From Aphelenchoides besseyi (taxonomy: Eukaryota; Nematoda; Chromadorea; Rhabditida; Aphelenchoididae): 64,000 nucleotides of DNA. The notes beneath the pieces were generated by a model. The model had not been told where the DNA came from. It did not search any database and saw nothing but the letters and a program-made list of their open reading frames with translations. This document shows positions 37,844 to 49,090 of this stretch, one piece after another; position 1 is the first letter of the stretch, and every line of letters starts with the position of its first letter. Both the position numbers and the translations under genes were made by a program. The stretch lies in NCBI GenBank assembly GCA_024699855.1, contig JAMPIQ010000002.1, positions 13,826,001 through 13,890,000 of the forward strand. The letters run 5' to 3'.

Positions 37844-38322
37844 TCATTGGTTTCCGAGAAGTTGACTTCGCTGCTGGTTTCGATCAATGTTGTACTCCTT
37901 ACACTGACTATTGTGCTCACAACCTTAAATTGGCAAATTTATTGAAAAACGAAATTCTCAAATACTTTCAGCTCTTAACGGAGCTTCATCTATTAATCCC
38001 ACATTTCCAAAATCGCCATCACTAAACGCGATTTCCTGCGTTACACAAAGTTCTACATAAGCAATTTTGGCAGTCCTGTAACGTGAGCATTCTCAGTGTT
38101 CATAACTTTGAAGAAAATATTGTCGGAAAGATCAATAAACTTCGGATGTTCGCAACAGAATCTGCAATGAAATGATCTTCACCTCTTAAAATAATTTGCG
38201 TTTAGATGCAACTTTTCTAAACAGAAACAAACTTTCTTTTCTTCTTTTGTTCCGCGCTGCAAAGGACGAGAGCCACATAATGAACACCGCCGGTTATGCA
38301 GTAGAAATCGGCAAAATAAAAA
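37844..38322 (-). CDS. PHYHIP-C-like domain fragment or gene
   Basis: Minus-strand coding-like exons: 38233-38322 reads FYFADFYCITGGVHYVALVL, followed after a split lysine codon (intron 38162-38232) by FCCEHPKFIDLSDNIFFKVM, then TAKIAYVELCVTQEIAFSDG, and a last exon (37844 to about 37922) with SCEHNSQC. The order F-Y-F-x-D-F-Y ... H-Y-V-x-L-V ... F-C-x-x-x-x-x-x-L-D/L-S-x-N resembles the C-terminal domain of phytanoyl-CoA hydroxylase-interacting protein, as I remember it. Between HVT and TAKIA the frame changes near 38078; only an intron of about 31 bp or a frameshift would explain it. The upstream end is not found: an acceptor precedes 38322, and the open frame beyond it (to 38445) does not join in phase. 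Real coding is likely; whether it is intact is not. Confidence 0.4.
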
Positions 38323-38459
38323 CTGTAATTGTCTCAACGAGTCGATGATTTTCGATGGAAAAATGTAGAACATGCGACTTCCCAATGGACTTTTGTTTGC
38401 TAATCCACGATTCCGAACGTTTGTCGGAAAGTAAACGTCTTTCAACTTTGATTCACAAA

Positions 38460-38985
38460 GAGAGGTCCCCGCCAGCTTTGGCTGGATTATATATCAGTCT
38501 ACGCGCAATTTTACGCTGATTGTGAATATCATGCTCATTTTTGCCCAATCGCGGAATTGGCCAAAAACACTAAAATTGCTAAAATCGTAGTATCGACTAT
38601 GCTGATTATCGTGATAAAGTTCGTTTATTTATACCCCACTTCGTTATGGAGATATGGGGTGCTCTATTTGACCCAACTCGTTCCGAGTTATGGTCCGCTA
38701 ATCTTCCTCTGGAAGTGTGAACCGCAATAGTCGAGTGAGCAAGTGATGGGCTTGCAACTCACTTTTGGAGGTTGCGAGTTCGATTCCTTCGATCGCCACT
38801 TTTAAGTGCTGCGTTCTACCAAAACAAACCCAAAACGTAAGAAAAAAGTTGATTGAATTCCTTGTAGTCACTACTATTCACTTTTTTCCTTTTTGCTTTG
38901 TGGATAAAACTGCTTGCTTTGTTTAATCTATGTGCAAGTGCCCAGTTGGAATAAAAATGTCCAAGACATCAACGAGAGTTTTTTA
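38460..38985. other. Intergenic with a tRNA-like promoter relic
   Basis: About 0.5 kb between the PHYHIP-like fragment and RSKR. It contains the tRNA-like element listed separately and AT-rich sequence; nothing else seen. Confidence 0.4.
38727..38803 (+). repeat. tRNA-like (SINE-type) relic
   Basis: Contains an A-box-like TAGTCGAGTGAGC and, 36-40 bp later, a B-box-like GAGTTCGATTCC. The flanking bases do not pair into a T stem or acceptor stem, so it is not a functional tRNA. A second unrelated tRNA-like pair occurs at 51416-51475. Confidence 0.35.
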
Positions 38986-40546
38986 TTAGAAATCAACCGG
39001 ATAGGAAAATGGATCGGGATGTTCAGTTGACGTCTTGAACGATCGCATCTCTGCGTACTTGCATTCGCATTTGAGATACTCCCACGGAGGGACCTGAATT
39101 TGCAAGCTCACTAATCAAAGCAAACAGAACGAACTTACATCTCTGTTGAAAATCCCCTCAATGTTCACGTTGTCGTAGAACGATTGAGCGAAGAGATCGC
39201 GAGTGTTCGAAATACGTTGCTCAGGATCAAGGACAAGTAACTAAACGTACAGTTGAAGTGTTGACACGACTAAGACCCACTTTCTCCATTAGATCTTTGA
39301 ATTCTTGGGTGAATGTTTCGGGATATGGTTGTGAATCGAAGTTGAGTTCTTCGTGAGTAGTTACATAGGCATTCGGAAAGGGATATGCACCAGAGCGCAT
39401 CACGTACAAAATAATCGCGTATGACCACCAATCAACACGGTAATCGTATTCTTTTCCATGAGCTATTTCGGGTGCCATGTACTAAAAGCAAGAGTAAAAA
39501 ATAAAATGAAAGTCAATTACCTGTAAGGTTCCACAGATTGTTTTCGTTTGACTTTTCGCTTCCATGTGTTTAGCGAAACCCAAGTCGACAAGTTTAATGT
39601 GCAAATTAACGTCTAGAGCGATGTTCTCCATCTTCAAATCGCGATGAACTACACGTTGACTGTGCAAATACTCGATTCCAAAAGCAATCTCGGCTCCATA
39701 CAGACAAACGAGTTCCTCGGAAAACTTTCCGTATTCAGACCACAAAGTATACAGATCACTGTAGCCATCCACGTACTCCATTAGCGTAAATAGCTCTCGA
39801 CTCGTCTGCCAACAGTCGTACAATTCGGCGACAAATTGGTTTTTGCCAAGTAGTTTCTGTAAAAGTCGGATGTTTAAGAGAGTTCGTAAAGTTTTTACTT
39901 GTACGGCACTTTCATTTTTGATTTGATCTTCAGCACCGGCTTTCAGAATTCGAATTTTATCCTGAATCTTCACAGCAACCTGAATCTGCGACGATGTTCG
40001 CGGAATCGCACGAAAAACCGTTCCGAATCGACCGTTGCCGATTGGATTGAGCACCTTAACAGAAGTAATAACAAACAAATTTGTCGACAACTCACGATAA
40101 AATCGCTTTCGCAGATGTCAGATCGCCATGGAAAGTTCGGCTCGAAGACCGTTTCGACCAGTGCAGGCCAATACTTTTCGATTGCAATTATACCTACAAA
40201 ATTTGGTGAACGTTATTTTATCTGCAAACACACTCACCACTACTACTCGAAGAAGAGCTTTGACCATCAGTATACTTTCGTTTTCGAGCAACATTCTCAT
40301 GGAAATCAATTTCCTGTTTTACATCGATGGGACTTTGCGATCGACCAGAAAAGCGACTGCTTGCAAATGACGCGATGCTTCTCAGCGACAAACTTCCTCG
40401 AATACCTTTGGCTTTTTTTCTTGGCGGCGGTAAAAGAGAGTGGTCGTCTTGCATCTAATTGGTTCTAAGATTGAGGTTATTTCATTCGAACTCACCGTCA
40501 TACTCGGGCTGTCGGTAGACGTTTGTCTTTGATTGGAGTTCCCCAT
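38986..40546 (-). CDS. RSKR: RSKR (SGK494)-type AGC-family kinase with DLG motif
   Basis: Minus-strand gene starting MGNSNQRQTSTDSP at 40546. A serine-rich linker exon follows (about 40239-40455), then EPNFPW, then the kinase domain: glycine loop PIGNGRFGTVF, VAVK lysine, EYVDGYSDLYTLWSEYGKF, catalytic loop VVHRDLKMEN, KLVDLGFAKH, activation segment TICGTLQYMAPE and DWWSYAIILY. The S-D-L-Y-x-L-W-S segment and T-I-C-G-T-L-Q-Y-M-A-P-E match mammalian RSKR (S6-kinase-related, SGK494). The C-terminus, PPWEYLKCECKYAEM to PVDFstop, is a short AGC-tail-like extension. The metal-binding DFG is DLG here. Gly2 in M-G-N-S fits N-myristoylation, suggesting membrane anchoring. An intron of about 43 bp interrupts the region after the conserved Lys (39855-39898). 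Confidence 0.8.
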
Positions 40547-41395
40547 TTGAAAGAGTAATAGCAATGCAGTTAAAATACTCGACGATCGTCACATTTTTTC
40601 GATCCACTAAATCGCGGATTTTAAAGTGTAAATTGAAGATGCATCGTTGGTCGTGATTAAAATTGTGCGAACTTTGATTCCCAACAAATCTTCGCCCGGA
40701 AAGCAACGTTCATGAGAGCAAGTTGGCTGTGGCCGGAAACTGTCTGCGAATAATAAAAGCGGGAGTGTTCAGCGGAAGGGACTTCTGCCGACTAGTGTGG
40801 TCATCAAGCGGCCTTGGCGCGATTACATTCCGCTCTTTTCCATCGCCCACAACATTGCAGGATTTGAGAAAGCTTATATTCTCGAATTCTGTTGGAGGTC
40901 GCTTAACGAGCTTTTGGGTTCAATGAACTCAGTTTACTTGTGGACCAAATAATTGTCTTTAAAGCTTCGAACAAAAAGTTGCTATTGGGATTAGCAACTT
41001 TGGATACCAACCAAAATGAACAACCTGTTTCTCATTTTATTGTTCTCAGTGTTTCTACAACAATCGGAATTCTTTCTAACACTCAAAATGGTTTGTTAAC
41101 AGTATGAGCTGTTAATAGGCAACAGAGATCGACAATCAATCTAATACACAGCGCAAGTAGAATAAATAACTCGAACCTTAAAGCAGTCTCCCAGTATTAA
41201 GCCAAATAAGAAATGATGTTTGATTATACAAATAGAAGTTCATGTAAAAGAGGGGAAAGAAGTTGTAGCAACGTGAAGAAACAATTACCGGATGTAAACA
41301 AATCAGCCAAAGATTCAACATGCAATCACGATTACTCTATGGAATGCACTGAATGACCAGACGATGCACCGGTTATTTGAAATCACAGTAATTGT
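40547..41395. other. Intergenic between RSKR and TMEM165
   Basis: About 850 bp: RSKR promoter side and the 3' UTR of the TMEM165 gene. The small plus-strand frame at 40723-40926 has no recognisable domain. No repeat copy or RNA gene seen. Confidence 0.45.
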
Positions 41396-42458
41396 TTATA
41401 TCGATTCTTTTTCTACATCAATAAAAAGAGCGGACAATGCGAACAAAATGAAGACCACGCCACCGACCAAAGTCACTGAAAACGATTCTCGATTATTCTT
41501 CCACAGACTATGATCTACGTACCTGTTCTTACGGATATCTGCTGAGCTAACAAACGACCAAAAACGACTGCAATACCCGTACATAGTGCGTGGCCAAGAA
41601 TACCACCGAAGATAACACCCGATATACTTTCTCGTGCACCCAAAATGATAGTCGTCAGTTGACTTCGATCGCCCCATTCAGCAACAAATGTAAGAGTAAA
41701 AGATTTGATGAAAATTGTTGAGACAAAAGAGATAATTCGCCAAGTTGAATTCCTTAAAAATTACAAATAGAAAACAACTAAGAAACGTGGGGCCTACGAT
41801 GATTGTGTGGAATTGCCACTTTCCATATCACTAAATTTGCTTGTTTGCAAATCCACATCAGATTTTTGAACTTCTGCTTGTGCTTCTTCATACTCTTCTT
41901 GTCCTTCGTTAGGCGACATGTGATATCCTTCGTGTAGCATCTTCAATCCGAACAGTGCGAACAAAGCAGTCGAAATGTAGAAGGTTAGTTGTCGTGGAAT
42001 GACTTGTGTGATCCAACCCAAACAAGCTAAAATTCCTGCGTGAAAATATTCGATGCCTACGAACCCGATAGAACGGTCATAAGTGCAAGAGCGGACATCG
42101 CACCGGTGAAAACAGCTAACCGAGAATGACGCATAGCCATGATTGCCGCAATAAACCAGGTCTTGTCGCCCAACTCAGAAACCACAATGACAGAAAAGGA
42201 CGCAATAAATGCATGATAAAAGCCAATGTTCCTCTAAAAACGCGACTATCTATGTGACAGTAAAAGAGAACTTACCATTCCGTCCTTTGTTGCCGTTCCA
42301 ACCGGTACATTCGACTCGACATGAGGAACCGGAATGATTGGCGCTTGAGCATCGTTTGCAGCTACGGGCAGTTCGATTGGTTCTTTCGCTTCCTCAGCAG
42401 CCACCAAAGTCGTCAGGATTAGAAAAAAAATACCGATAAGTTGAATCCCGTTTCTCAT
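41396..42458 (-). CDS. TMEM165: TMEM165/GDT1 family Golgi cation transporter
   Basis: Exon 1 (42276-42458) encodes a signal peptide (GIQLIGIFFLILTTLVAAEE) and an acidic/proline lumenal segment. Exon 2 carries the first family motif, SELGDKTWFIAAIMAMRHSR, within the first helix pair. A following exon has helices and a cytosolic acidic loop (HMSPNEGQEEYEEAQAEVQK). Then comes the second motif, FVAEWGDRSQLTTIILGA, more helices and the end VEKESIstop at 41396. The paired E-x-G-D-(K/R)-(T/S) motifs define the UPF0016/GDT1 family, which moves Mn2+/Ca2+ into the Golgi in exchange for protons and supports glycosylation. The exon joint S-S-N-S-T-W uses a split serine codon. Length and two-motif layout are normal for the family. 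Confidence 0.9.
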
Positions 42459-43343
42459 TCTTGAAAGTATTGAAAAGAGCGAAGTTGGAGCTAAGAAAGA
42501 CAGAACGGATAATGTCGTTGAGGTCTTCGGGCCAATGGTTCAGATCATGAAAAGGTGGTTGGTCAATGTTCGAAAACTGAAAGCAAGTGATTTGAGTTGA
42601 TAGAAAACGTTGTAAACAAATCGGGCCCGTAAATCAAAAGGTGGTGTGGAAAATGACGAAAACAATGAGCATCAATTAAAAAGCCCAAATGAATGCGAAG
42701 TGATTGTCAGACGGCGGTTGAGTTTCCGCCAACCGACTGAAGCGAATATGCCAACGAAAATCCACGTTTCAACGTAAATGCTCGCTGAAGTGCTTAATCA
42801 CGGCCGCAGCGAGCGGAAGCCAATAGACAATACCACGATTGAGTGAGTGGCAAGTTTCCGTTCAAGACGAGACTACACTGGTGACTCGATGGTGCAAACG
42901 GGCGAAGAATTTTTGGAGACGAACGCTCAACAACGACGGACGGTGTGCTGAGTAGTAGACGGGCCGAAAAAACGTCCGCGATTGTGCATGAACCGAGACC
43001 CACCAAGGTTCCTTCCGCGTCTTGTGTTTATTGTTACAATCGAAACTTATTTGCGGTCTTATGTTTCGTATTATCACGATCAGAAGACCAATCTGGACAG
43101 TCGAACACGATGATGAAACTTCGTACAACTTTCAAAATCATCGACTTCAATTGCCATGCACTTCGCTTTTAATATCAGTGCGCTTTTCGAAAGTTTTTTT
43201 GTTTTACCGCTTTCGGTTGATAACCTTCGCATTTGATCCTCAGTCGTGTGATTTAACTCCGCAGTTTTTTACTGTTTTCGACGTGACTTCGAATGCTCAC
43301 TCTTTGGATTACTCGAAAGTTGCACGTTTTTCAGAGACGAATC
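42459..43343. other. Divergent intergenic region between TMEM165 and PP2C
   Basis: About 0.9 kb between two divergent start codons, expected to hold both promoters and 5' UTRs. Overlapping short frames at 42794-43363 show no domain. An acceptor-like TTTTTCAG ends about ten bases before the PP2C ATG. Confidence 0.5.
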
Positions 43344-44735
43344 ATGGGACAAACACTCAGTGAGCCGGTAACAGCGAAAGAGACTACAATGTGCCAAAGT
43401 TCCGCATACAACGTCGCTTCATGTGCAATGCAGGGATGGAGAATATGTGAGTTCGGGAATTTTGAAGTCACGAATGTGAAATTGTATTTCAGCTATGGAA
43501 GATTCACATATTCATTTGTTGGAAGTGCCGAGTGATAAGAATGCCGCTTTTTTCGCCGTTTACGATGGTCATGGTGGAGCACGGGTTTCACAGTTTGCCG
43601 GTCTGCACTTACACAAACGGATTTTTGGGAACGAAGAGTACAGTAAGTACATTGAACGGCCATCAATCATGACCTCGTGTCTCTTTAGACAACAACAACA
43701 TTGCAGCGGCAATAAAAGCCGGTTTTCTCAAGTTGGACGAAGATTTGAAAGATGACGAGGAAACCAAAGAGCAGATGTGCGGTACGACAGCAATCACTGT
43801 GCTCATTAAAGACAACAAAATTTATTGTGGTATGTATCCATGTTTTGAATCAATTAACAGACTTGGTTTCAGGTAATTGCGGAGATTCTCGGGCCGTTAT
43901 TTCGAAAAAAGGATGTGCAGTGCCATTGAGTTACGACCACAAACCGAACAACGAATCGGAAATGGCACGAATTCAAGCCGCTGGCGGTTGGGTTGATGCG
44001 GGTCGTGTGAATGGCAATTTGGCGCTCTCAAGAGCATTGGGTGACTTCGTATTCAAGAACAACTCGACGTTGGATGCCGAAGAGCAGATTGTTACAGGTG
44101 AATTGAAGAATTTGATCTATTTCATTCAGCTGATGTTTTAGCTTTGCCGGATGTTATTGAAATGGAGCTCACAGATGATCACGAGTTTATTGTTCTTGCT
44201 TGTGATGGTATTTGGGATGTGTTGTCCAACCAACAAGTTGTGGATTATTGTCGTGATCGTCTTGCTCATGGCGCTACACCAGAAACCGTAAGCGCCCATT
44301 TTCTTCCGTTTACCTCGTAGTTTTCAGGTATGCGAAGAATTAGTGGATCGATGTTTGGCCCCTGATTGTGAACTCAGTGGTGTTGGCTGCGATAACATGA
44401 CGATCGTTTTGGTTTGCTTGACCCGAGATCTTGATAACGATGCCTACATAAAACGTCTACAGCGAGAACCGGAAATAAAACAATTGTCCGATGAACACGA
44501 ATCAGAAACCGAAGACATGTCCAAACAAATCGCTCAAACTCTACAAATTGATCCCCAAAATTGGTCCGCTGTGCCAACGTCAACTTCTGCTGAAACTCCA
44601 GCTACCAACATAAAGCCAGGCGATGATACGTCTTCCACGTCGACGAATACCTCAGAAAGTTTTGTTACTCCATGCGAATCACCCGATACAACAAACAACA
44701 TTTCGGCAACTGAAGAGTGTAAACCCGTTGTCTAA
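43344..44735 (+). CDS. PP2C-family metal-dependent Ser/Thr phosphatase (PPM-2-like)
   Basis: About seven exons from MGQTLSEPVTAKETTM to TAA at 44733-44735. All PP2C landmarks are present: MQGWRISMEDSH (first metal and phosphate contacts; the serine codon is split at the first intron), AVYDGHGG, CGTTAITVLI, GNCGDSRAV, ALSRALGDFVFK, EFIVLACDGIWDV and GCDNMTIVLV. The N-terminus and core closely resemble C. elegans PPM-2 and mammalian PPM1A/B. M-G-Q-T-L-S fits an N-myristoylation signal. After the catalytic domain there is an acidic and Ser/Thr-rich tail of about 100 residues. A further acceptor-like TTTTCAG at about 44755-44761 could support an alternative 3' exon. PP2C enzymes dampen stress-kinase and other signalling. 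Confidence 0.9.
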
Positions 44736-45731
44736 CATGGCTTTTAAACGTTCTGTTTTCAGTGGAAGACGACTCTCCACCCACTGAATTCGTCGTAATT
44801 CTATCACGTCAAGTAGGAGAGCAGGAGTCCGATCGATCACATCCTTTGTAAATCTTAATTCGTACCTTCAAGCCACTAGTCTCGTATAGTACTTCTTTAT
44901 GTTAGTGATCAAGTCGTTTTATAAAATAATCTCCAATGTATACGTCCTACTCTTATGTGCCGTTTATCCAAAAAACCTTGTTCTTTTTTTTAAGTGAAAT
45001 CATTTAACGTTGTTCCACTGAACATCAATTACTGACCTTTCTTCTGTGTACTAAGTAAACCACACATACCTTATCCACTTGTAAATTTGTAATGTCAAAG
45101 CAACGCATGTATTTACATTCGCTGTTTTAGAAGGTTGTTTGCACGCATCGACTTTCGTTTCTTATGATCCGCCTTAATTCTTTTGTTGACGAACAAATCC
45201 ATTAAGACGTCGGTCATCGATTTCAAATCTCAACTTTTGAAGTTTATTTTGAACGCCCAAAATGTCCATTCTGAAGCCAAGAATATGGGTTTTTGTGTCT
45301 AACTTTTGTGAATTTCAAGTTTCTCGGTCTTCAAACTTCAAACGTTTTTGATAGATCAGTTCTGTTCTGTATATCAAACACAAGTGCTTCTTCCTCTCTC
45401 TACTTTTGTACATTTGACACGATCGTTCATTTTGAGCAACTGAAACCGCGGCAAACTCGAACGATCTACTTCTTGCCGTCCAATTTTATGCAAAAACGAT
45501 TTCTTTCTTGCTCAGCCTTCTCGTTCATTTGCCAGTATGTGACTTAAAACCGCTAACGGCATTAGTATATCCTTTGAGAAGTGTCTTTTTCTTTCAATAA
45601 AACACGAATTCTAATCCTTTTCCGTAGACACTATTCAACAAAAAGCTAATCGTTGTTACGTGCTCCTCCGTAACTTAATAATAAAACTTTATCGATAACA
45701 AACTAAACTTCTTATGGCAAGATTCTTGATC
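44736..45731. other. Convergent intergenic region
   Basis: About 1 kb between the 3' ends of the PP2C gene and HIBCH. AT-rich, with AATAAAAC near 45595 that may serve as a polyadenylation signal. No gene seen. Confidence 0.45.
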
Positions 45732-47146
45732 CTAAAGTTTTGCGTTCAAATTCAACTCCACTTCGGCCGGAGCAAAATACGAGTCGACGATCTCGTCCGT
45801 CACTTCGCTGATATCCGCTGGTTTCCACTTCGGATTACGATCTTTGTCGAGTAGAACTAGAAATTGAGGTTGATATTGACATTTTCGAATCCACTTACTC
45901 GCACGACAACCCTCGTGAAAGTCGTGGTTGGCGCAGAAGTGTTGTGCCATTCGATACTCAACCGGAAAAACTTCGGAGAACTTCATGTTCTTTCCGTTTT
46001 TGATTTGACGGAAAGCGACTTTCAACGATGTTGGACTCTGAAAAGTCGAAATGCATTGCAAAGAAGAACCTACTCACCATCTTTTTCAGCTCTTTGAGTT
46101 GATCAGTCGCAAATTTGGAGCCATCTGATTGCAAACATTTTAAAACATCTTCGTAGCTATTCGCACCGAAACACTTTTCGATAACGTTCAGGTTGTCTTT
46201 CAACGTAAATGCGGGAAGATCGTTTGGTTGATGTCGTTTTAAAAGCGTGTCGACCGATGAATCCGTTGGGTTCGATAAGTTGATGAGCTCTTGTTCCACA
46301 TCAGGCAGAGAATTGGAGTTGACCTGAAGATAGGGAATGCGAGCTTGAATTATTTGATTAATTTACGTAATGAGTAGCCATTCCACTGTGTAAAACGTCT
46401 GCACCTTTTAGTCGAAATCCAGTCAACGCAAGAAACTGTCCGAGATTATGATTCAAACGAGAAAGAAAGTGAGTTGCTCCAACATCCGGAAACAATCCCA
46501 ATGCGGTTTCGGGCATTGCCAACATCGTCTTTTCGGTTGCAACTCGAAAACGTCCATTAATCGACAAACCACAACCCTAAAACGAAGATACTTTGACTGC
46601 GATATCTAACTTACGCCGCCCATCGTAATGCCGTGAATCAAAGCCACGTAGGGAACATTCAGTGTTCCAATAATGTTGTTGACAATGTACTCCGTAAAAA
46701 AGAATTCTTTGTGCACATTTCCATTCGTCTGGCCCGATTTGCTAACCGCTAGAACTTTCGAATGCGAAATGAACTTAACCATATTACTAACCCACAACAT
46801 CGCCTCCAGCACAGAACGCTTTTTCGTTGTTTGACTTGATGATCACCAAGTCTGCAGCTTTATTGTCCACAACTTCCTGCAAAATAAACATAATTCAATA
46901 GTGTTTAATCATGACAAACCTTTAAAGCGCCGTAGATCGTTTTGACCATTGGAATGTTCAATGCATTCAATGCCTTTGGACGATTCAATGTGATGACCAG
47001 CTTCTGATTCTGCCATTTCAACAAGACCTCATCCGAAGATGCTGCGCTGGAGTACATTCGAAAGATCTGAAATCAATCAACAAAAACTTCCAAAAACAAC
47101 TTACTTTTCCGAAGGTCGGTCGTGAAATCAATGCACGGAACTTCAT
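45732..47146 (-). CDS. HIBCH: 3-hydroxyisobutyryl-CoA hydrolase, with C-terminal AKL
   Basis: About eight exons from [14 protein letters not shown] (47146) to NLNAKLstop (45732). The start is basic and non-acidic, as expected for a mitochondrial presequence. The crotonase-fold body shows [55 protein letters not shown] with the catalytic acidic residues in M-P-E-T and F-P-D-V-G, then [15 protein letters not shown], and late [37 protein letters not shown]. These are HIBCH-specific segments. The enzyme hydrolyses 3-hydroxyisobutyryl-CoA in valine breakdown inside mitochondria. The final A-K-L is a canonical type-1 peroxisome signal, not a usual feature of mitochondrial HIBCH. Confidence 0.93.
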
Positions 47147-47688
47147 TGTGGCGCCCAGACGTTGAGCAAACGTGCAATTGACGGTCTCTTATATCACCGA
47201 TCTTCTTTCAATTTGGTCCAATAAAACGATCCGATCGGAGAAACAAGTCGACAAGTTTGACCGTTGAGACGACTCTTTCGATTTCATTTAACCTTCCACT
47301 GTTGACCTTTTCGGTTGACATTAGTATAAACGTGCTTATGATACAAGCTCTTGCATAAAAATGACTTTTCTATCACACTACGGATTTTCGTGCATAAGCT
47401 GACTAAAAACATGTTCATGTATAAACTTATGCTTAAAATAACTTATCTGCCGTGCTATAGCGATTTGTAAACTTATTAAGCATAACTTGAGTAAAAATAT
47501 GCCCTAGAACAAGACAAATACGATAACTTTCATGACGAATAAGCTTCTGAACTCATTTTTTTTGTAAATTTTTACGCATTTCATAACATTAACCGGTACA
47601 ATTTTTCCAATAAATCTCAAAAGAGCCGTCAACTGACAAACTCCCGGTTTCCAATTATGTCGTATTTTAGTTTTTTTAATATAATTAA
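47147..47688. other. AT-rich intergenic with degenerate short repeats
   Basis: Upstream of HIBCH. Between about 47325 and 47490 the words ATAAGC, CATAAGC and their complements recur irregularly. No gene seen. Confidence 0.35.
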
Positions 47689-47862
47689 CGACCGCAAAAG
47701 GTGCATTTTTACAGTATGTTTTTGTATACGATGTTCAGAATTTTATTTGAAATTCGAAGTTCAAAATCTGGAAGAAAAGTTGCTGGGAGAGTTGTTTTTT
47801 TAGAAGATTTTGATGGAAAAAAGTATTTTATTGTGGTGTAGTTTAGTTATGAAGGTGGCGAG
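47689..47862 (-). repeat. Accessory-block 175-bp repeat, copy 1 (inverted relative to the others)
   Basis: The complement matches the other copies: it starts near AAGGTGCATTTTTACAG (as read on the plus strand), passes TTCAGAATTTTATTTGAAAT and AAGTATTTTATTGTGGTGTA, and ends GTTTAGTTATGAAG followed by GTGGCGAG. Plus-strand coding-like sequence follows at once. Confidence 0.55.
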
Positions 47863-48240
47863 TCCAAGAAAGCGCATCGCCATTCAGGGTCGACGGCAAC
47901 TATCACCTCTCGATGATTCGGATTTTTTTACGACTTATCCCAATTTGGTTAAAAAGCGAAGAATGATCGACGGAGAGATCAACTTTCTTGTCCATAATAC
48001 GGCAAAGTATTTGAAATGATCGGTTGAATAGTACTTCGAGGCCTATGAAGTTGAGTTTGTCGAGAAGTTAAAGAAGGCCGCTGGTGTTCAGGTATATGAT
48101 TCTTGAAAATATTCTAATTTATTTGATTTCTAGCTTGATTTCTTTGTGAAGATTACGGACAAATTTAGTGGCGTATGTCGCAGGTTTTACGTCAAAACAG
48201 TTGGAGCTCAACCAAAAGCTGAATTTGCGCCAGACAAAAA
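47860..48240 (+). pseudogene. Unrecognised coding fragment downstream of repeat copy 1
   Basis: Plus-strand reading KVASPRKRIAIQGRRQLSPL, DFFTTYPNLVKKRRM, INFLVHNTAKYLK then a stop at about 48017. Coding-like sequence continues in another frame (YFEAYEVEFVEKLKKAAGVQ), followed by a plausible intron (48092-48133, GTATAT...TTTCTAG) and LDFFVKITDKFSGVCRRFYV. The codon pattern looks like real protein but stops interrupt it. I do not recognise the family. Confidence 0.3.
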
Positions 48241-48353
48241 GTTAAAAATCGATCTAATAGAATTGTATGACTGTCAAAGAATCTAGGAGAACGTTCAAAT
48301 CTTTGAAAAAACCCATAAAACGGCCATAAACCTCCGTTAATTTATGGACCGAA

Positions 48354-48963
48354 TTTTTTAACCCTCCTCTACCCATTGAACGCAACTCTATAAAAGGACC
48401 TCCTCCGCCCTCGATCAACACCCTCTCTAACGAATTCAAATCTCTTCTACTTTTACGATACAATAAACCTTCCTTTTTACTGGACAATGCCTATCAACTG
48501 CTGAGCCTAATTGGTTTCGGAGCGTCTGAGATCCATTTACTGCCCAATACGACAAAATCTGATTGCGTATACCTCGCAACATCATTAAGTATGAGTTAAT
48601 TTATTTTAAATGTAATATCTGTGAATTTAGTTGAAGGTTTCCGTATGACTTCCGGTTACTTGGTTGATGAACTAATTACGAACCCAAAAGATAACATTTT
48701 ACAAATTTTTAAACACAATACTTCGCTTTAGCCTCGAAAAAGGAGACAGTGATCAGCAAAGAGGTTCAAAATCAACTGAATATTATCGCGTCAATTCTTG
48801 GCTTAATTGACCTGCACGACAATAAAGGCAACTGTTGGGACTGTTTAGTGGAAATGAATTGTTTATTTGGCAGACGAGAGAACAAGGAAGGGATGAGGAT
48901 GGGAATTGCTCCGGTTGAGCAGTTGAGTCTTTTGGTTGTTCTGGCGCTTTTTTATACCCAATG
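48354..48963 (+). CDS. Hypothetical small spliced gene
   Basis: Three coding-like pieces on the plus strand: about 48385-48590 (PPPPSINTLSNEFKSLLLLR, DNAYQLLSLIGFGASEIHLL), 48632 to about 48730 (EGFRMTSGYLVDELITNP) after an acceptor GTGAATTTAG, and 48733-48963 (SKEVQNQLNIIASILGLIDL, NCWDCLVEMNCLFG) ending TGA. Introns of roughly 40 bp would join the first two; the third follows a CTTTAG. No start codon or family is recognised. It lies inside the accessory block, so it may be another captured or decayed fragment. Confidence 0.28.
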
Positions 48964-49090
48964 ATTTCGCAATAGGATTGCGAAATCTGTTGCGAAACTT
49001 AGGATCAATCATTCGATTGATCATCGGCTCCGCATTTGGGGGCGGCGCCTAAATCTCGCACGGTCGCGACAGCAACTATGGAGTTGTTGA

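Noticed and set aside
38727..38803. Possible tRNA gene
   Set aside because: A and B boxes are present, but neither acceptor nor T stem pairs; kept only as a tRNA-like relic.
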